Positions 35,244 to 44,112 of a stretch of 64,000 bases of DNA are shown in pieces; position 1 is the first letter of the stretch, and each line of letters opens with the position of its first letter. Origin of the DNA: Paenibacillus sp. HWE-109 (GTDB lineage: Bacteria; Bacillota; Bacilli; Paenibacillales; NBRC-103111); contig NZ_CP091881.1 of assembly GCF_022163125.1 (NCBI RefSeq), forward strand, positions 682,001 to 746,000. The letters run 5' to 3'. Position numbers and translations under genes: made by a program. The notes beneath the pieces are model-generated. The model saw only the letters and a list, made by a program, of their open reading frames with translations. It was not told the origin of the DNA and made no database searches.

Positions 35244-36266
35244 TTGAAGGGATACGCTGTCGTATTCAAAGAGCGCTGGAAGGTTTCGTTTGAGGAAGTT
35301 CAGATACCAGAGCCTGGCGATGATGACGTCGTGATCGATGTAGAATATTCATGGATCAGCAACGGGACGGAGTCTTCTTTTTTGCGTGGAGAGCGGCTTG
35401 GCGGAGATACCCCCTATCAGGAAGGGGAAGCGGAGCCTTTCCCGATTGTAGCTGGGTATCAGAAGACTGGGGTCGTTACGCAGATCGGCGCCAAAGTAGC
35501 GGGGGTGCGGGTAGGCGACCGTGTGTTTGCGACCATTAGCCGCGTTGAGGATATGTTTGATCCCTATGGAGGCCATGTTAGTCCTGCCGTAACGAAGGCG
35601 AATCAGGTATGGCTGCTGCCCGAAGGGGAACAGGCTGAGGCTTATGCAGGACTTGTGCTCGCACAGGTTGGTTATAACTGCGGTATGCGTCCTCCTGTAG
35701 TTCCAGGAGACATCGCTGTCGTGATCGGCGATGGTCTGGTCGGCAACTGGACGGCTCAAACGCTGATGCACCGGGGTGCTCAGGTTATTGTTCTAGGCCG
35801 ACATCAAGACCGGTTGAAGCACATGCCGCCCGGCTGTCATTGTCTGCAAGTACAGTCGGCTGAGTCGGCAAATGGCCAGATTCCGCCATATGTTGCCATT
35901 GTGGTTGATACAGTTGGAGATATGAATACGTTTCTTCAGTTGCTGCCGCTGATGAAGCCTAATGGGCATATGGTTTCGGCTGGTTTTTACGGTCGTTCGG
36001 GACACATCGATATCCAACTGCTGCGTCATCGGGAAATCACCTTGCACGCGCCGGCGGGATGGACTACACCACGTATGCGCGAAACACTGGATGCCATACA
36101 TCAGGGGTGGTTCCAAACAAGGGAGCTTATTACCCATCGTTTCCCTGCGGATCGGGCTTCAGACGCATGGAACCTTATCCTTGGTAAAAAGGAGCCTTTT
36201 CTTGGCATCGTTCTGGATTGGAAGAAACGGGAGGGAGATGGATTTGAAACCATTCGCCAGATTTAG
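35244..36266 (+). CDS. Second medium-chain dehydrogenase-like oxidoreductase
   Basis: A 340-residue MDR-fold protein starting at TTG 35244 (KGYAVVFKERWKVSFEEVQI), with AAGGAG seven bases upstream; the frame open further upstream overlaps the previous gene. The substrate domain has WISNGTESSFLRGERLGGDT in place of the usual zinc ligands, and YQKTGVVTQIGAKVAGVRVG. The nucleotide domain has AVVIGDGLVGNWTAQTLMHR. It therefore looks zinc-independent. Its stop is 29 bases inside the esterase gene. The pairing of two MDR proteins resembles sugar-oxidising cassettes. Exact reaction unknown. Confidence 0.8.
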   Translation: MKGYAVVFKERWKVSFEEVQIPEPGDDDVVIDVEYSWISNGTESSFLRGERLGGDTPYQEGEAEPFPIVAGYQKTGVVTQIGAKVAGVRVGDRVFATISRVEDMFDPYGGHVSPAVTKANQVWLLPEGEQAEAYAGLVLAQVGYNCGMRPPVVPGDIAVVIGDGLVGNWTAQTLMHRGAQVIVLGRHQDRLKHMPPGCHCLQVQSAESANGQIPPYVAIVVDTVGDMNTFLQLLPLMKPNGHMVSAGFYGRSGHIDIQLLRHREITLHAPAGWTTPRMRETLDAIHQGWFQTRELITHRFPADRASDAWNLILGKKEPFLGIVLDWKKREGDGFETIRQI

Positions 36267-36972
36267 AAGCAGATTGAAAGCAAAAAGGGACGATATGGGC
36301 GAACGAGCCGTTGTTTATGTCGCCCTAGGAGACAGTGTGACGCAAGGCATCATGGAAGCGGGGGCGTTTGAATATGAATCGGTGTATCACAACCTTGTGA
36401 AGAAGCGGATTGAGCACCGCTACCCTGGCACTGTCATCAACGTCATCAACTCGGGTGTAGGCGGAGATACGGCACATGAATCGCGAAAGCGCTGGGAAAG
36501 AGATGTGCTGCTGTACCAGCCTGATCTGGTCACGATCAAATTTGGACTTAATGATATGCATCAAGGCATGGAGGGGCTTGGCCGATATATAGATTCCATT
36601 CAAGATCTAGTGGATTGTATTCGCAAGGAAACCAATGCGGAGGTACTGCTGATGACGCCAAGTATGGCGATGAAACACGATAACCGCTATATTCCCGATG
36701 GCTATAAGGTCTATGTGGCGGATTTCCTGAAAGCTGCCCATGAGGGTGTCTTGGAAGCTTATGCCAGATCGCTGCGGGTGTTCGCAGAAACGAATCAAAT
36801 CCCGTTTCTGGATGTGTATGCGATGTGGGAGCAGATGGAACGGGAAGGCATTGACATCCACGAGCGATTAACGAATGGATTGAACCATCCGGATCGAAAG
36901 TTCCACGCAGAACTCGCCGACGCAATCGAGACTTTATTATTCCAGGATGAAGCAGGTGATCAAACTGAGTAG
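36238..36972 (+). CDS. SGNH/GDSL-type hydrolase (putative carbohydrate esterase)
   Basis: A 244-residue SGNH hydrolase. Block I is VALGDSVTQG (nucleophile Ser), block II has the Gly in NSGVGGDTAHESRKRW, block III is IKFGLNDMHQG (Asn), and the catalytic His lies in NGLNHPDRKFHAELAD. Rhamnogalacturonan acetylesterase-like enzymes share this layout. The ATG at 36238 overlaps the previous gene; GGGAGG is close to it, so TTG 36244 is an alternative start. Its position between oxidoreductases and a rhamnosidase suggests it removes acetyl groups from the imported sugar (inference). Confidence 0.88.
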   Translation: MDLKPFARFRSRLKAKRDDMGERAVVYVALGDSVTQGIMEAGAFEYESVYHNLVKKRIEHRYPGTVINVINSGVGGDTAHESRKRWERDVLLYQPDLVTIKFGLNDMHQGMEGLGRYIDSIQDLVDCIRKETNAEVLLMTPSMAMKHDNRYIPDGYKVYVADFLKAAHEGVLEAYARSLRVFAETNQIPFLDVYAMWEQMEREGIDIHERLTNGLNHPDRKFHAELADAIETLLFQDEAGDQTE

Positions 36973-39274
36973 ACCTGAATGGGAGAATATACTTGCTGCA
37001 AGCAGAGCACAGTGGATATGGGATTCCAAGCGCATACGAACGAACAGTTTTGCTTATCTGCGCAAGGAAGTGGAGCTCGATGGAGAAGTGATCGAAGCGC
37101 GCGCCTGCGTATCGGCGCACCATTATTTTCACTTTTTTGTTAATGGGGTTAAGGTTGGGGGCTATGGTTCTCCCGTTCCATCCGATCCGTGGAAGTCGAA
37201 ATACGTTCTCGAGTATGACTTGCGCGAATTGCTTCGCCGAGGAAGCAATTGTTTGGCTTCGGTCGCTCATTATTTGGGCGGCAGCGGGCAAAATTACGTT
37301 AACGGGCTGCCTGGGTTTTATCTGCATTTGCATGTGCTCTATGCGGATGGCCGCAGGTTGGAAGTCATTACCGACGAAACATGGCAGGCGCTGCGAATCA
37401 TACCGCACCGTGAAGGGACACGGTATCAGCAGCAGCGGCGCATTTCCGCTATCGAGCGATATGACGCCAGGAACTGGGAAGCGGGGTGGATGCATCCTGG
37501 CTATCCGTCTGATCAATGCGTTCAAGTTGTTAGATCCAAGGCCGATACCGCCGGATGGCAGCTTAAGCTGCAGCGTGTGCCGGAAGGGGCCGTCGAAGAA
37601 ATCATCGTGCCAACTGCCGTAGGCCTACAGAAGAACGGTCTGCAAGTGTTCGATACAGGGAAAATCGTCTCAGGCTGGCCGACGATCCATCTTCCGGGAA
37701 TCGCAGGCACGAAAGTTCGTTTCCGCTACTCCGAAAATCTGGATAACCGAGGTAGAGTCGGTCGGAACGTTTGCAACGAAACTTCAGATCATTACTACGA
37801 TGAATATACGATGCGGGGAGACACCTATGAGGGATGGTCTCCCTGCTTTTCATACAAAGCTTTCCGGTACGTGGAAGTGACAGGCTACCCTGATTTAATA
37901 ACGCAAGAGCAAATTGCAATTTGCAGCGCACATACAGATCTCAGCAGCGAAGGAGCTTTCCGAACTTCCAGCGAGTTAATCAACCAAATATACGACGCCT
38001 GCATGCAAACGCAAAAAAACAACATGCTTGGTCAACTCGTCGATTGCCCTCATCGGGAACAGGCCCAGTATCTCGCTGACACCGACCTGCAGGCGGAGAC
38101 GCTGCTTTATAATTTCCAAGCTCGTTCTCTAATAGAGAAGACGCTCTCGGACTTTGCCGATGCGCAGGAAGATGATGGGACGTTTCCCTTTGTGTTTCCT
38201 GCAAATGTCAGAAACACGGAATTTGCGTTGAAAATACCGGAGTGGGACTTGCATTACTGCAGTCTACTGTGGAAACTATTCGACTATTATGGAGACCGGG
38301 CGATTCTGGCTCAATACTTGCCGTTTGCTATGAAGATGCTGCGGCATTATGCGGCGGCAATCGATGAAACCGGGTTGATACCAAAAGGAGAAGGCTGGCA
38401 TATCAGCGATTGGCCTTACCCGGTGATCGACGAATCCGGTCCGTATCTGACCGTGCAAAATCTCAAGTTTTACCACATGCTTATGCTTGCCGAGAAGATG
38501 TCGTTAATTATGGGGCAGACGGATCAAGTCGATTGGTCAATAGAGCAAGCTGGAATTGTAAAAGCGGGGATTATGAAGCATTTATTTGATTCCGATCGCA
38601 GCTGCTTCAGGGACAGCTATGGTTCCGATCAGAGCAGTCAAGGTACGAATGTACTTGCTATCGAATACGGGATTGTGCCCAGTTCAGACAGAAATGCATT
38701 GCTGCAACAAGTTACGTCTGGTGAGTGGACATGCAAAACAGTTCTTACGCTCAATCTTATGCGCATTATGTTTGAGAATGGAGCAGGGCAAGCTGCATAT
38801 CAAATGATAGATACCGATAGGTTTCCAAGTTGGGGGTATATGGTAGCCCAAGGGTACCGCACAGTGTGGGAAGGGATGGAGGATAAAGAGTCCCATTGCC
38901 ACGCTTGGCATGCCTATCCGGCTCGATTGCTTGCCGAGTATGTCGTCGGCATACGTTCGGAAGCCCCCGGGTTCCGGCATATTGGCATTCGCCCCTTCGT
39001 GCCCGGGAATCTTTCATTTGCAGAGGCAGGTGTTATAACACCGCACGGAAAGGTTCATGTCGGCTGGCGAAAAACGAATACGGGATTGCTGCTCGAGTGC
39101 CGCATACCTGCTGGTTGTTTGGCGACAGTCATGCTTCCTATTGTGAAAGGCAGTCCTGTTGAGGTTCTTGAGGACAAAAACAACACGGTTCTTGCACTTG
39201 GCATTATTGAAGACACAGTACGATTCCGAACAGGTCAAGGCCATGCCGTTTTTCTTGTTCATGGATTCCGATAG
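36947..39274 (+). CDS. GH78-like alpha-L-rhamnosidase
   Basis: A 775-residue six-hairpin glycosidase without signal peptide, thus cytoplasmic. The N-terminal sandwich has AQWIWDSKRIRTNSFAYLRK and HHYFHFFVNGVKVGGYGSPV, like bacterial alpha-L-rhamnosidases. The catalytic region has QLVDCPHREQAQYLADTDLQ (the family's DCP-R-E block), PEWDLHYCSLLWKLFDYYGD and WGYMVAQGYRTVWEGMEDKE followed by HAWHAYPARLLAEYVVGI. The start overlaps the esterase gene by 26 bases with only a weak ribosome site, so translation is probably coupled. It likely frees rhamnose or a similar deoxy-sugar from imported oligosaccharides. Confidence 0.88.
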   Translation: MKQVIKLSRPEWENILAASRAQWIWDSKRIRTNSFAYLRKEVELDGEVIEARACVSAHHYFHFFVNGVKVGGYGSPVPSDPWKSKYVLEYDLRELLRRGSNCLASVAHYLGGSGQNYVNGLPGFYLHLHVLYADGRRLEVITDETWQALRIIPHREGTRYQQQRRISAIERYDARNWEAGWMHPGYPSDQCVQVVRSKADTAGWQLKLQRVPEGAVEEIIVPTAVGLQKNGLQVFDTGKIVSGWPTIHLPGIAGTKVRFRYSENLDNRGRVGRNVCNETSDHYYDEYTMRGDTYEGWSPCFSYKAFRYVEVTGYPDLITQEQIAICSAHTDLSSEGAFRTSSELINQIYDACMQTQKNNMLGQLVDCPHREQAQYLADTDLQAETLLYNFQARSLIEKTLSDFADAQEDDGTFPFVFPANVRNTEFALKIPEWDLHYCSLLWKLFDYYGDRAILAQYLPFAMKMLRHYAAAIDETGLIPKGEGWHISDWPYPVIDESGPYLTVQNLKFYHMLMLAEKMSLIMGQTDQVDWSIEQAGIVKAGIMKHLFDSDRSCFRDSYGSDQSSQGTNVLAIEYGIVPSSDRNALLQQVTSGEWTCKTVLTLNLMRIMFENGAGQAAYQMIDTDRFPSWGYMVAQGYRTVWEGMEDKESHCHAWHAYPARLLAEYVVGIRSEAPGFRHIGIRPFVPGNLSFAEAGVITPHGKVHVGWRKTNTGLLLECRIPAGCLATVMLPIVKGSPVEVLEDKNNTVLALGIIEDTVRFRTGQGHAVFLVHGFR

Positions 39275-39293
39275 TCCGAAATGGAAATATTTT

Positions 39294-39317
39294 TGGCTGC
39301 TGAAGGAACAGCAGCCA
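39294..39317 (+). terminator. Hairpin after the rhamnosidase gene
   Basis: Perfect 9-bp stem TGGCTGCTG/CAGCAGCCA with a 6-base loop, followed by ATTTTCGG. The T-run is short, so termination strength is uncertain. Confidence 0.6.
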
Positions 39318-39375
39318 ATTTTCGGAAATTAAAGGCCGATAATCCAGGCTCCCATCACCAAAGCTTTCCGTTCTA

Positions 39376-39744
39376 TCACCGGAGGTGAGAGTAATAAGAA
39401 CGTCCGAGTAGAAGGCCTCCAATGGCTAAAACAATCGACAGGTAAATGCCGCTCTCACTCGTAGCTATATACGAAGGAATCGATATGTTTATTGTGACTT
39501 TCAGAGCAACAAACACGATGAGTGTTCCAACTATCCAGAGTTTCATCTTGCCCGATCCGATTTGCCCTCGTTTATTGAGAAATATAACCCGTGCTTGAAC
39601 CATCCCAGCTATGATACCTAATACAGTTCCTAACAGTAACAAAATCCACTCTTTCGTTCCGATGGCATTCATCGTAAACGCCCACACGACTCCTACACTA
39701 ATCAGCAACGCTCCGATGAGAAATATTCTACTTAAAGCTTTCAT
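39376..39744 (-). CDS. Four-helix membrane protein, last gene of ABC-2 operon
   Basis: A 122-residue integral membrane protein with spans IFLIGALLISVGVVWAFTM, WILLLLGTVLGIIAGMVQA, LWIVGTLIVFVALKVTINIS and SGIYLSIVLAIGGLLLGRSY. I do not recognise a named family. The ATG has AAGGAG at about seven bases. It sits 48 bases downstream of the GntR gene on the same strand and probably belongs to that operon, perhaps as an accessory of the transporter. Confidence 0.65.
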   Translation of the reverse strand: MKALSRIFLIGALLISVGVVWAFTMNAIGTKEWILLLLGTVLGIIAGMVQARVIFLNKRGQIGSGKMKLWIVGTLIVFVALKVTINISIPSYIATSESGIYLSIVLAIGGLLLGRSYYSHLR

Positions 39745-39792
39745 GACTATTCAACTCCTTTATGAATGAAAAAGCACACCTTTGAGAAGCTG

Positions 39793-40158
39793 TTAATAAA
39801 TCTTTTTCAACAGTTCAATAACTTCATCTAGGGTGAGGCCAAATGATTTGTAGTATGAAGTGTCGCTAACCATTTGCTTCAAGATCATTTCGTTGCGTAT
39901 TTGCAGCATTTCATCGGATGTGAATTCGGCAACAAAACACCCTTTGCCCGTTACGGTATTGATCAAGCTGCATCGCTCGAGTTCTTCCCAAGCTTTCTTT
40001 ACAGTGATGACACTAATACGAAGTTCCTGGGCGGCTTGTCGAATGGGCGGTAGACAATAGCCGCTTTCCAACTCACCTTTCAGAATTTGGGCACTGATTT
40101 GTTCGAACAACTGCTGATAAATTGGTTTTTCAGATGCGTTCGCAATCGCTACGTTCAT
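39793..40158 (-). CDS. GntR family regulator, YtrA type
   Basis: A 121-residue short GntR regulator. The winged helix covers residues 12-75 (PIYQQLFEQISAQILKGELE, then LPPIRQAAQELRISVITVKK AWEELE), with a short YtrA-type tail (SFGLTLDEVIELLKKIY) in place of an effector domain. Its ATG overlaps the permease stop by four bases (ATGA). YtrA-type repressors control ABC exporters in their own operon and respond to cell-wall antibiotics or stress. A matching inverted repeat precedes the operon at 41671. Confidence 0.9.
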   Translation of the reverse strand: MNVAIANASEKPIYQQLFEQISAQILKGELESGYCLPPIRQAAQELRISVITVKKAWEELERCSLINTVTGKGCFVAEFTSDEMLQIRNEMILKQMVSDTSYYKSFGLTLDEVIELLKKIY

Positions 40159-40811
40159 AAGATTTCCACTTTGAGAAACCTTTTGACCGCCATTCGATAG
40201 CCGATCAGAGTGAATGCTAGGAAAATCACGATTCCTGCGATCAGAATGGTTATTTGAATCGCCGTATTGTCAGCCCCAGTACCGTTGAAAATGTCGGACA
40301 CAAACGAACTCTGGATTCCGACCCACTGCGCAATTCCGGCAAAAAGCATAGCAGCCCCGACGGAAGCTGAAATCGCCCCGCCCGTTTTATACGCGGTCTT
40401 GTAATACATGGGGAAAAAGATCATGTTGAAGATCGCAAACATAACAAAACAGAGTCCCCAGAATCCCATATGTGGCGCGAAGAAATAATAGATCGTATGC
40501 GGGAATATACGAATATTTATCATACCGTAGATCATGGCAACGACAAGATACAATAACTCCAGAATGACAATCACGGACACTCTTGCTTTCACGATGTCCT
40601 GTTTGGTTACGGGCAGCATCGTCGTAAATGTCAAATCGTTCTGGGATTTAAATACGGCAAACATATTCGGGATCGTAATCCAGCAGAAATACAGAAGGAC
40701 AATAAAATAAAGCCAGCCGGGAACAAGCATCAATGCTCCCATTAAAAAAGGCATGATTAAAATCGAAGGATGTACACCCAATTTAAAATCTTTCATCACC
40801 AAGTTATACAT
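40155..40811 (-). CDS. ABC-2 type permease
   Basis: A 218-residue permease with six hydrophobic segments (LIMPFLMGALMLVPGWLYFI, VSVIVILELLYLVVAMIYGM, FWGLCFVMFAIFNMIFFPMY and others) and the soluble N-terminal helix MYNLVMKDFKLGVHPS. The start at 40811 has GGAGGAG five bases upstream; the frame upstream lies inside the ATPase gene. It overlaps the ATPase gene by eight bases. With that ATPase it forms an exporter of unknown substrate. Confidence 0.88.
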   Translation of the reverse strand: MYNLVMKDFKLGVHPSILIMPFLMGALMLVPGWLYFIVLLYFCWITIPNMFAVFKSQNDLTFTTMLPVTKQDIVKARVSVIVILELLYLVVAMIYGMINIRIFPHTIYYFFAPHMGFWGLCFVMFAIFNMIFFPMYYKTAYKTGGAISASVGAAMLFAGIAQWVGIQSSFVSDIFNGTGADNTAIQITILIAGIVIFLAFTLIGYRMAVKRFLKVEIL

Positions 40812-41658
40812 ACAGCTCCTCCTTCTTCGCAAAATAAATCATAATTTCCTCGAGACTCGGTGTGGTTACTTTCAAACCGGAAGTGGGATCGAAGTCGCTG
40901 GCAAGGATCAATCCCGTAAAACCGAAGGAATTTACCTTGTAGGAGATCAGCCGATCTTTCACCTGATTTAATTGGCTTTCCTCCCCATTCAGCAAGCGAT
41001 AGGACTCAATAAATTGTTCCTTCTCGGAACTTTGAATGATATGACCGTTATCGATGAAGGTTATGAAATCCGCGCATTTCTCCAAATCGGAGGTAATGTG
41101 AGTGGAGAAAAGAATGCTGATCTCGCCATCTGCAACGAGATCTTGAAAAATTTCTAACAGATCGTCTCGCGCGACCGGATCGAGCCCGCTTGTCGGTTCG
41201 TCGAGGATGAGGAGCTTTGCACCATAGGATAAAGCAATAGCCAAACTGTACTTGACTTTCATTCCCGTCGACAATTCGGCGATTTTTTTGTTCTCGTCCA
41301 ATTTGAATCTTCTTAGATAGTTGAAATAGGTCTCATCGTCCCATTGCTTATAGAACTTCTTAATCACTTCGGTCAACGTTTTGATTTTGCTTCGAGTATA
41401 AAAATCGATGCCGCCGAATACCCATCCGATCTCCTGTTTCAATTCGATCTCGTGTTCAGCCATGTTCTTTCCTAGAATACGAACCTCACCGCTATCAATA
41501 TGAATCATATTCAAGATCGATTTGATGGCGGTTGTTTTTCCCGCGCCATTGGCGCCGATAAATCCCATAATGTAACCTTTCTCCAGTTGGAACGATACAT
41601 CTTTTAACTGAAACTTTGGGTATCTCTTGTTCAGATTTCGAATGTCTAAAGCCAGCAT
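40804..41658 (-). CDS. ABC transporter ATP-binding protein (YtrB-like)
   Basis: A 284-residue ATPase. Walker A is GANGAGKTTAIKSILNMIHI, the Q-loop lies near EIGWVFGGIDFYTRSK, the signature is degenerate (ELSTGMKVKYSLAIAL), Walker B is LLILDEPTSGLDP and the switch is LFSTHIT. This matches ABC-2 export ATPases of the YtrB/bacitracin-type group. The ATG at 41658 has GAGGAGG seven bases upstream. First gene of a four-gene operon: ATPase, permease, GntR, membrane protein. The operator lies 13 bases before the start. Confidence 0.92.
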   Translation of the reverse strand: MLALDIRNLNKRYPKFQLKDVSFQLEKGYIMGFIGANGAGKTTAIKSILNMIHIDSGEVRILGKNMAEHEIELKQEIGWVFGGIDFYTRSKIKTLTEVIKKFYKQWDDETYFNYLRRFKLDENKKIAELSTGMKVKYSLAIALSYGAKLLILDEPTSGLDPVARDDLLEIFQDLVADGEISILFSTHITSDLEKCADFITFIDNGHIIQSSEKEQFIESYRLLNGEESQLNQVKDRLISYKVNSFGFTGLILASDFDPTSGLKVTTPSLEEIMIYFAKKEELYV

Positions 41659-41670
41659 GAAATGCCTCCT

Positions 41671-41707
41671 CGTTATATTGTGCATGTCGTGTATATACAA
41701 TATAACG
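41671..41707 (-). promoter_or_regulatory. Probable GntR (YtrA-type) operator
   Basis: Perfect 11-bp arms CGTTATATTGT and ACAATATAACG with a 15-base spacer that itself contains TGTATATACA. It lies directly upstream of the ATPase ribosome site, where a repressor would block transcription. Assignment to the operon's own GntR protein is inference. Confidence 0.65.
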
Positions 41708-41767
41708 CAGGGGATTTGTTAAGTCAATGATCAAATATTTTTGCCATAGGCACCCATTGTTTTCAAT

Positions 41768-41791
41768 ACAACACAATTCAAATTGTGTTGT
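41768..41791. repeat. 24-bp palindrome
   Basis: Perfect 11-bp arms ACAACACAATT/AATTGTGTTGT around CA. No T-run follows, so it is more likely a protein-binding site or a mobile-element end than a terminator. Confidence 0.6.
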
Positions 41792-41834
41792 GTTAGACAT
41801 AGGCAAATGCAAAAGTGGGAACATAACTGTTCGC

Positions 41835-41871
41835 AACAAAGCTTGAGAAATCAAGCTTTGTTGTTTTTTTA
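41835..41871 (+). terminator. Strong terminator without a nearby upstream plus-strand gene
   Basis: Perfect 12-bp stem AACAAAGCTTGA/TCAAGCTTTGTT, loop GAAA, followed by GTTTTTTTA. The nearest plus-strand gene upstream ends at 39274, so it may be left from a deleted gene. Confidence 0.85.
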
Positions 41872-42303
41872 TCCCGACTTTTGTGTCGTGAGAAAATGCA
41901 CAAATTTAGGGACATTGTGCTAAACGACTCGAATTCATAGACATTATCTCATTGAAAGGTAAAAGGCGTGTTCGAAGAGTAAACGACAGCAGATGCCTAT
42001 AAGCCGCACGTGAAATTTGAGGCGTTCAGAATCAATTCGAGCGCTCTTTGTTAACTCCCTCGATATGATTTAATTACCTCACGTAAGCTCGTGTATTCGC
42101 AGGATTTCATTCCTATTGGGTTCGATAGAAAAATGAAGAGAGTCAGGATTTGTTATGTGGACCCGTTAGAAGGCGTGTGGGAATAGAGGAGGGGTATCCT
42201 CACCTGATTATTTCCATATACTGCAAGTATTCTCCACATGGCCCTTAGCGATTTTCGCTCCCATGTCGTGGCGAGCCTAAGCCCTCTCATTCCTTCGTCA
42301 CAT
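41872..42303. other. Gene-free interval next to IS110 remnants
   Basis: No supported gene. The right part probably contains the degraded end of the IS110-type element that begins at 42304. Confidence 0.4.
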
Positions 42304-42896
42304 CTATCTAAGGGGTTTATGTTGATGCAAAGCCTTGAGTTCTTTGTTAGTCATAACCATACACATCGTTATTAGGTAGAGGAAGTGTCGCAGGCGTGGT
42401 CGTCCTCGTTTACTGAGGGTCATCTGGCCCTTCCATTTCCCAGAGCTTGCCTCGGTCAGATTAAGGCCTGCGTGACGCAGAAGTGTGTTTCCGTAGAGAT
42501 AACCACTGAGAGCACCTGACTCCCCTGAAACACCCGCTAAAGCAATTGCACTTATGCTAAATGGCAAGGATTTTGCTTGCATAGGGGATTCGTTCAAGTA
42601 CGGCTTTGGCCTCAGTTTCGATTCTCTGCAGCTGTGTGTTTGCTAAGTCATACTCCTCAAGAAGATGCTCAAGATGGAGTTTGTAAGCATATGTTGCCTG
42701 GGTAGACCCAACGCTCTTTTTGGCAAGATCGATGAGCAACTTAGCTCTACGGACACCAGAGTGTCGTTTCATGGACTTTTTCCATCCCGCAATCACATCG
42801 TTAGTTTCTAGTCTAGATAGATCGGCGGGGAGAGGGAACAACCTAAGAGTCTCCAATGCACCTTTGCAAGTTAAGATTTTAAAGACTTGTCATTTC
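42304..42896 (-). pseudogene. IS110-family transposase remnant, C-terminal part
   Basis: Minus-strand frames give the middle and end of an IS110 transposase: KGALETLRLFPLP, then KSMKRHSGVRRAKLLIDLAK, VLERIPYASKILAI, and after a frameshift the Transposase_20 region LYGNTLLRHAGLNLTEASSG and MTLSKRGRPRLRHFLYLI. The N-terminal DEDD half is missing and the frame changes near 42560, so it is dead. IS110 elements move with a RuvC-like DEDD transposase and lack terminal inverted repeats. Confidence 0.8.
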
Positions 42897-42937
42897 GCGG
42901 TTTTCTTTATTTTTTTGACTAAGTGAGGATTTACGAG

Positions 42938-43456
42938 TACAGCCTTAATTATCGGAGTCGACATCGCAAAATTTAGACATGTGGCGAGAGCCCAAGACTT
43001 CCGCGGAGTCGAGTTCGGGAAGCTACTTACGTTTGAAAACAATCGAGAAGGCTTTGAATTATTTGTGAGTTGGTTTAGGAAGATTGCGAATGAGCAAGGG
43101 TTCAAGGACGTCATAGTTGGTATGGAACCAACGGGTCACTACTGGCTAAACCTAGCCCATTTTCTTAAAGATGAGCAAGTAAAATACGGCGTAGTGAACC
43201 CACTACACGTAAAGAAAAGTAAAGAATTAGATGACAATTCCCCAACAAAGAATGACATTAGGACGCAAAAGTTATCGCACAGTTAAGAGAAGCTGCAAAG
43301 CGCGGGCTTGGTCTAGGTCTAGGTCGAATACAGAATCTGAAGGCAGCAGCCGGCTGTTCTGTTGGCATCAGGCAAGGTTCTGAGTTGGCTAAAATGGAGC
43401 TAAAGTTGTTGCTGACACAGTACGAATGGCTTAAGAACAAGCTTGAGGAATTATAG
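42938..43456 (+). pseudogene. Second IS110-family transposase remnant, N-terminal part
   Basis: Plus-strand translation begins at the catalytic IIGVDIAK strand of the DEDD domain and continues ARAQDFRGVEFGKLLTFENN, IVGMEPTGHYWLNLAHFLKD and the KND block near 43250. A frameshift then leads to DAKVIAQLREA, and after a gap of more than 100 residues to SVGIRQGSELAKMELKLLLT before the stop at 43456. The coiled-coil segment also occurs, with a different sequence, in the minus-strand remnant, so two distinct elements lie head to head. Confidence 0.8.
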
Positions 43457-43580
43457 CTTAAAGTTATAGAGCATTTCTTTGTAATGAGAAATGTCTTTTT
43501 ATCTTTTTTTTACAATAAATAATTATGGAAATGTGAGTAAATAGTATTAGAACTATCTATCTAGAAGGTGTTAATACTGA

Positions 43581-44096
43581 ATGTTTATCATTATGTTGTG
43601 TTTATTATATTTTATTGCGTGTTGGCGTTGGGGTGATTGGCGGAACTGGGCGAAATATCAATCATCCATATTATATTTGATTACATTTGATTTAGTTTAT
43701 AATTTTCTTACATATAATTACTCTCTGTGGGAATACGAACCTAATACAACACTTCTGCCAAATCATACGATAATCAGTCTTATAGTAATGTTTATTATAT
43801 ACCCATGCGTAATGCTCGTGTATTTAGGGCGATATCCAACTAAACGAATTAAACAGTATCTATGGGTTACCTTCTGGGTATTCTTATGGTCATTCTTGGA
43901 GTGGGTGGCTCAAAGAATTGGGGAGTTTTCACACCATCATGGATGGAATATTTGGTGGAGTGCATTGTTTAATATCGCACTCTATTCTATGGTTCGACTC
44001 CATTACAAAAAGCCATTATTGGCATATGGGTTGTCTGTCATTGCAACAGTAGGTTTAATAATACTTTTTAAAGTACCAATCAGCAAAATGAAGTGA
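43581..44096 (+). CDS. CBO0543-like membrane protein, full length
   Basis: A 171-residue membrane protein with five to six hydrophobic segments, including FIIMLCLLYFIACWRW, ILYLITFDLVYNFLTYNYSL, TIISLIVMFIIYPCVMLVYL and FWVFLWSFLEWVAQRIGEFS. It belongs to the CBO0543-type family of small Firmicutes membrane proteins, some of which are encoded near sporulation genes. The ATG has AAGGTG eleven bases upstream. A truncated relative lies at 5342. Function unknown. Confidence 0.65.
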   Translation: MFIIMLCLLYFIACWRWGDWRNWAKYQSSILYLITFDLVYNFLTYNYSLWEYEPNTTLLPNHTIISLIVMFIIYPCVMLVYLGRYPTKRIKQYLWVTFWVFLWSFLEWVAQRIGEFSHHHGWNIWWSALFNIALYSMVRLHYKKPLLAYGLSVIATVGLIILFKVPISKMK

Positions 44097-44112
44097 CCTT
44101 TGTTTTTAGATA

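Noticed and set aside
36548..37525. 325-codon open frame on the minus strand
   Set aside because: It lies antisense to the SGNH esterase and GH78-like genes, has no ribosome site, and its Cys/His/Pro-rich translation looks like a shadow of coding DNA.
41768..41791. Palindrome considered as a terminator
   Set aside because: No T-run follows on either strand; kept only as a palindrome.
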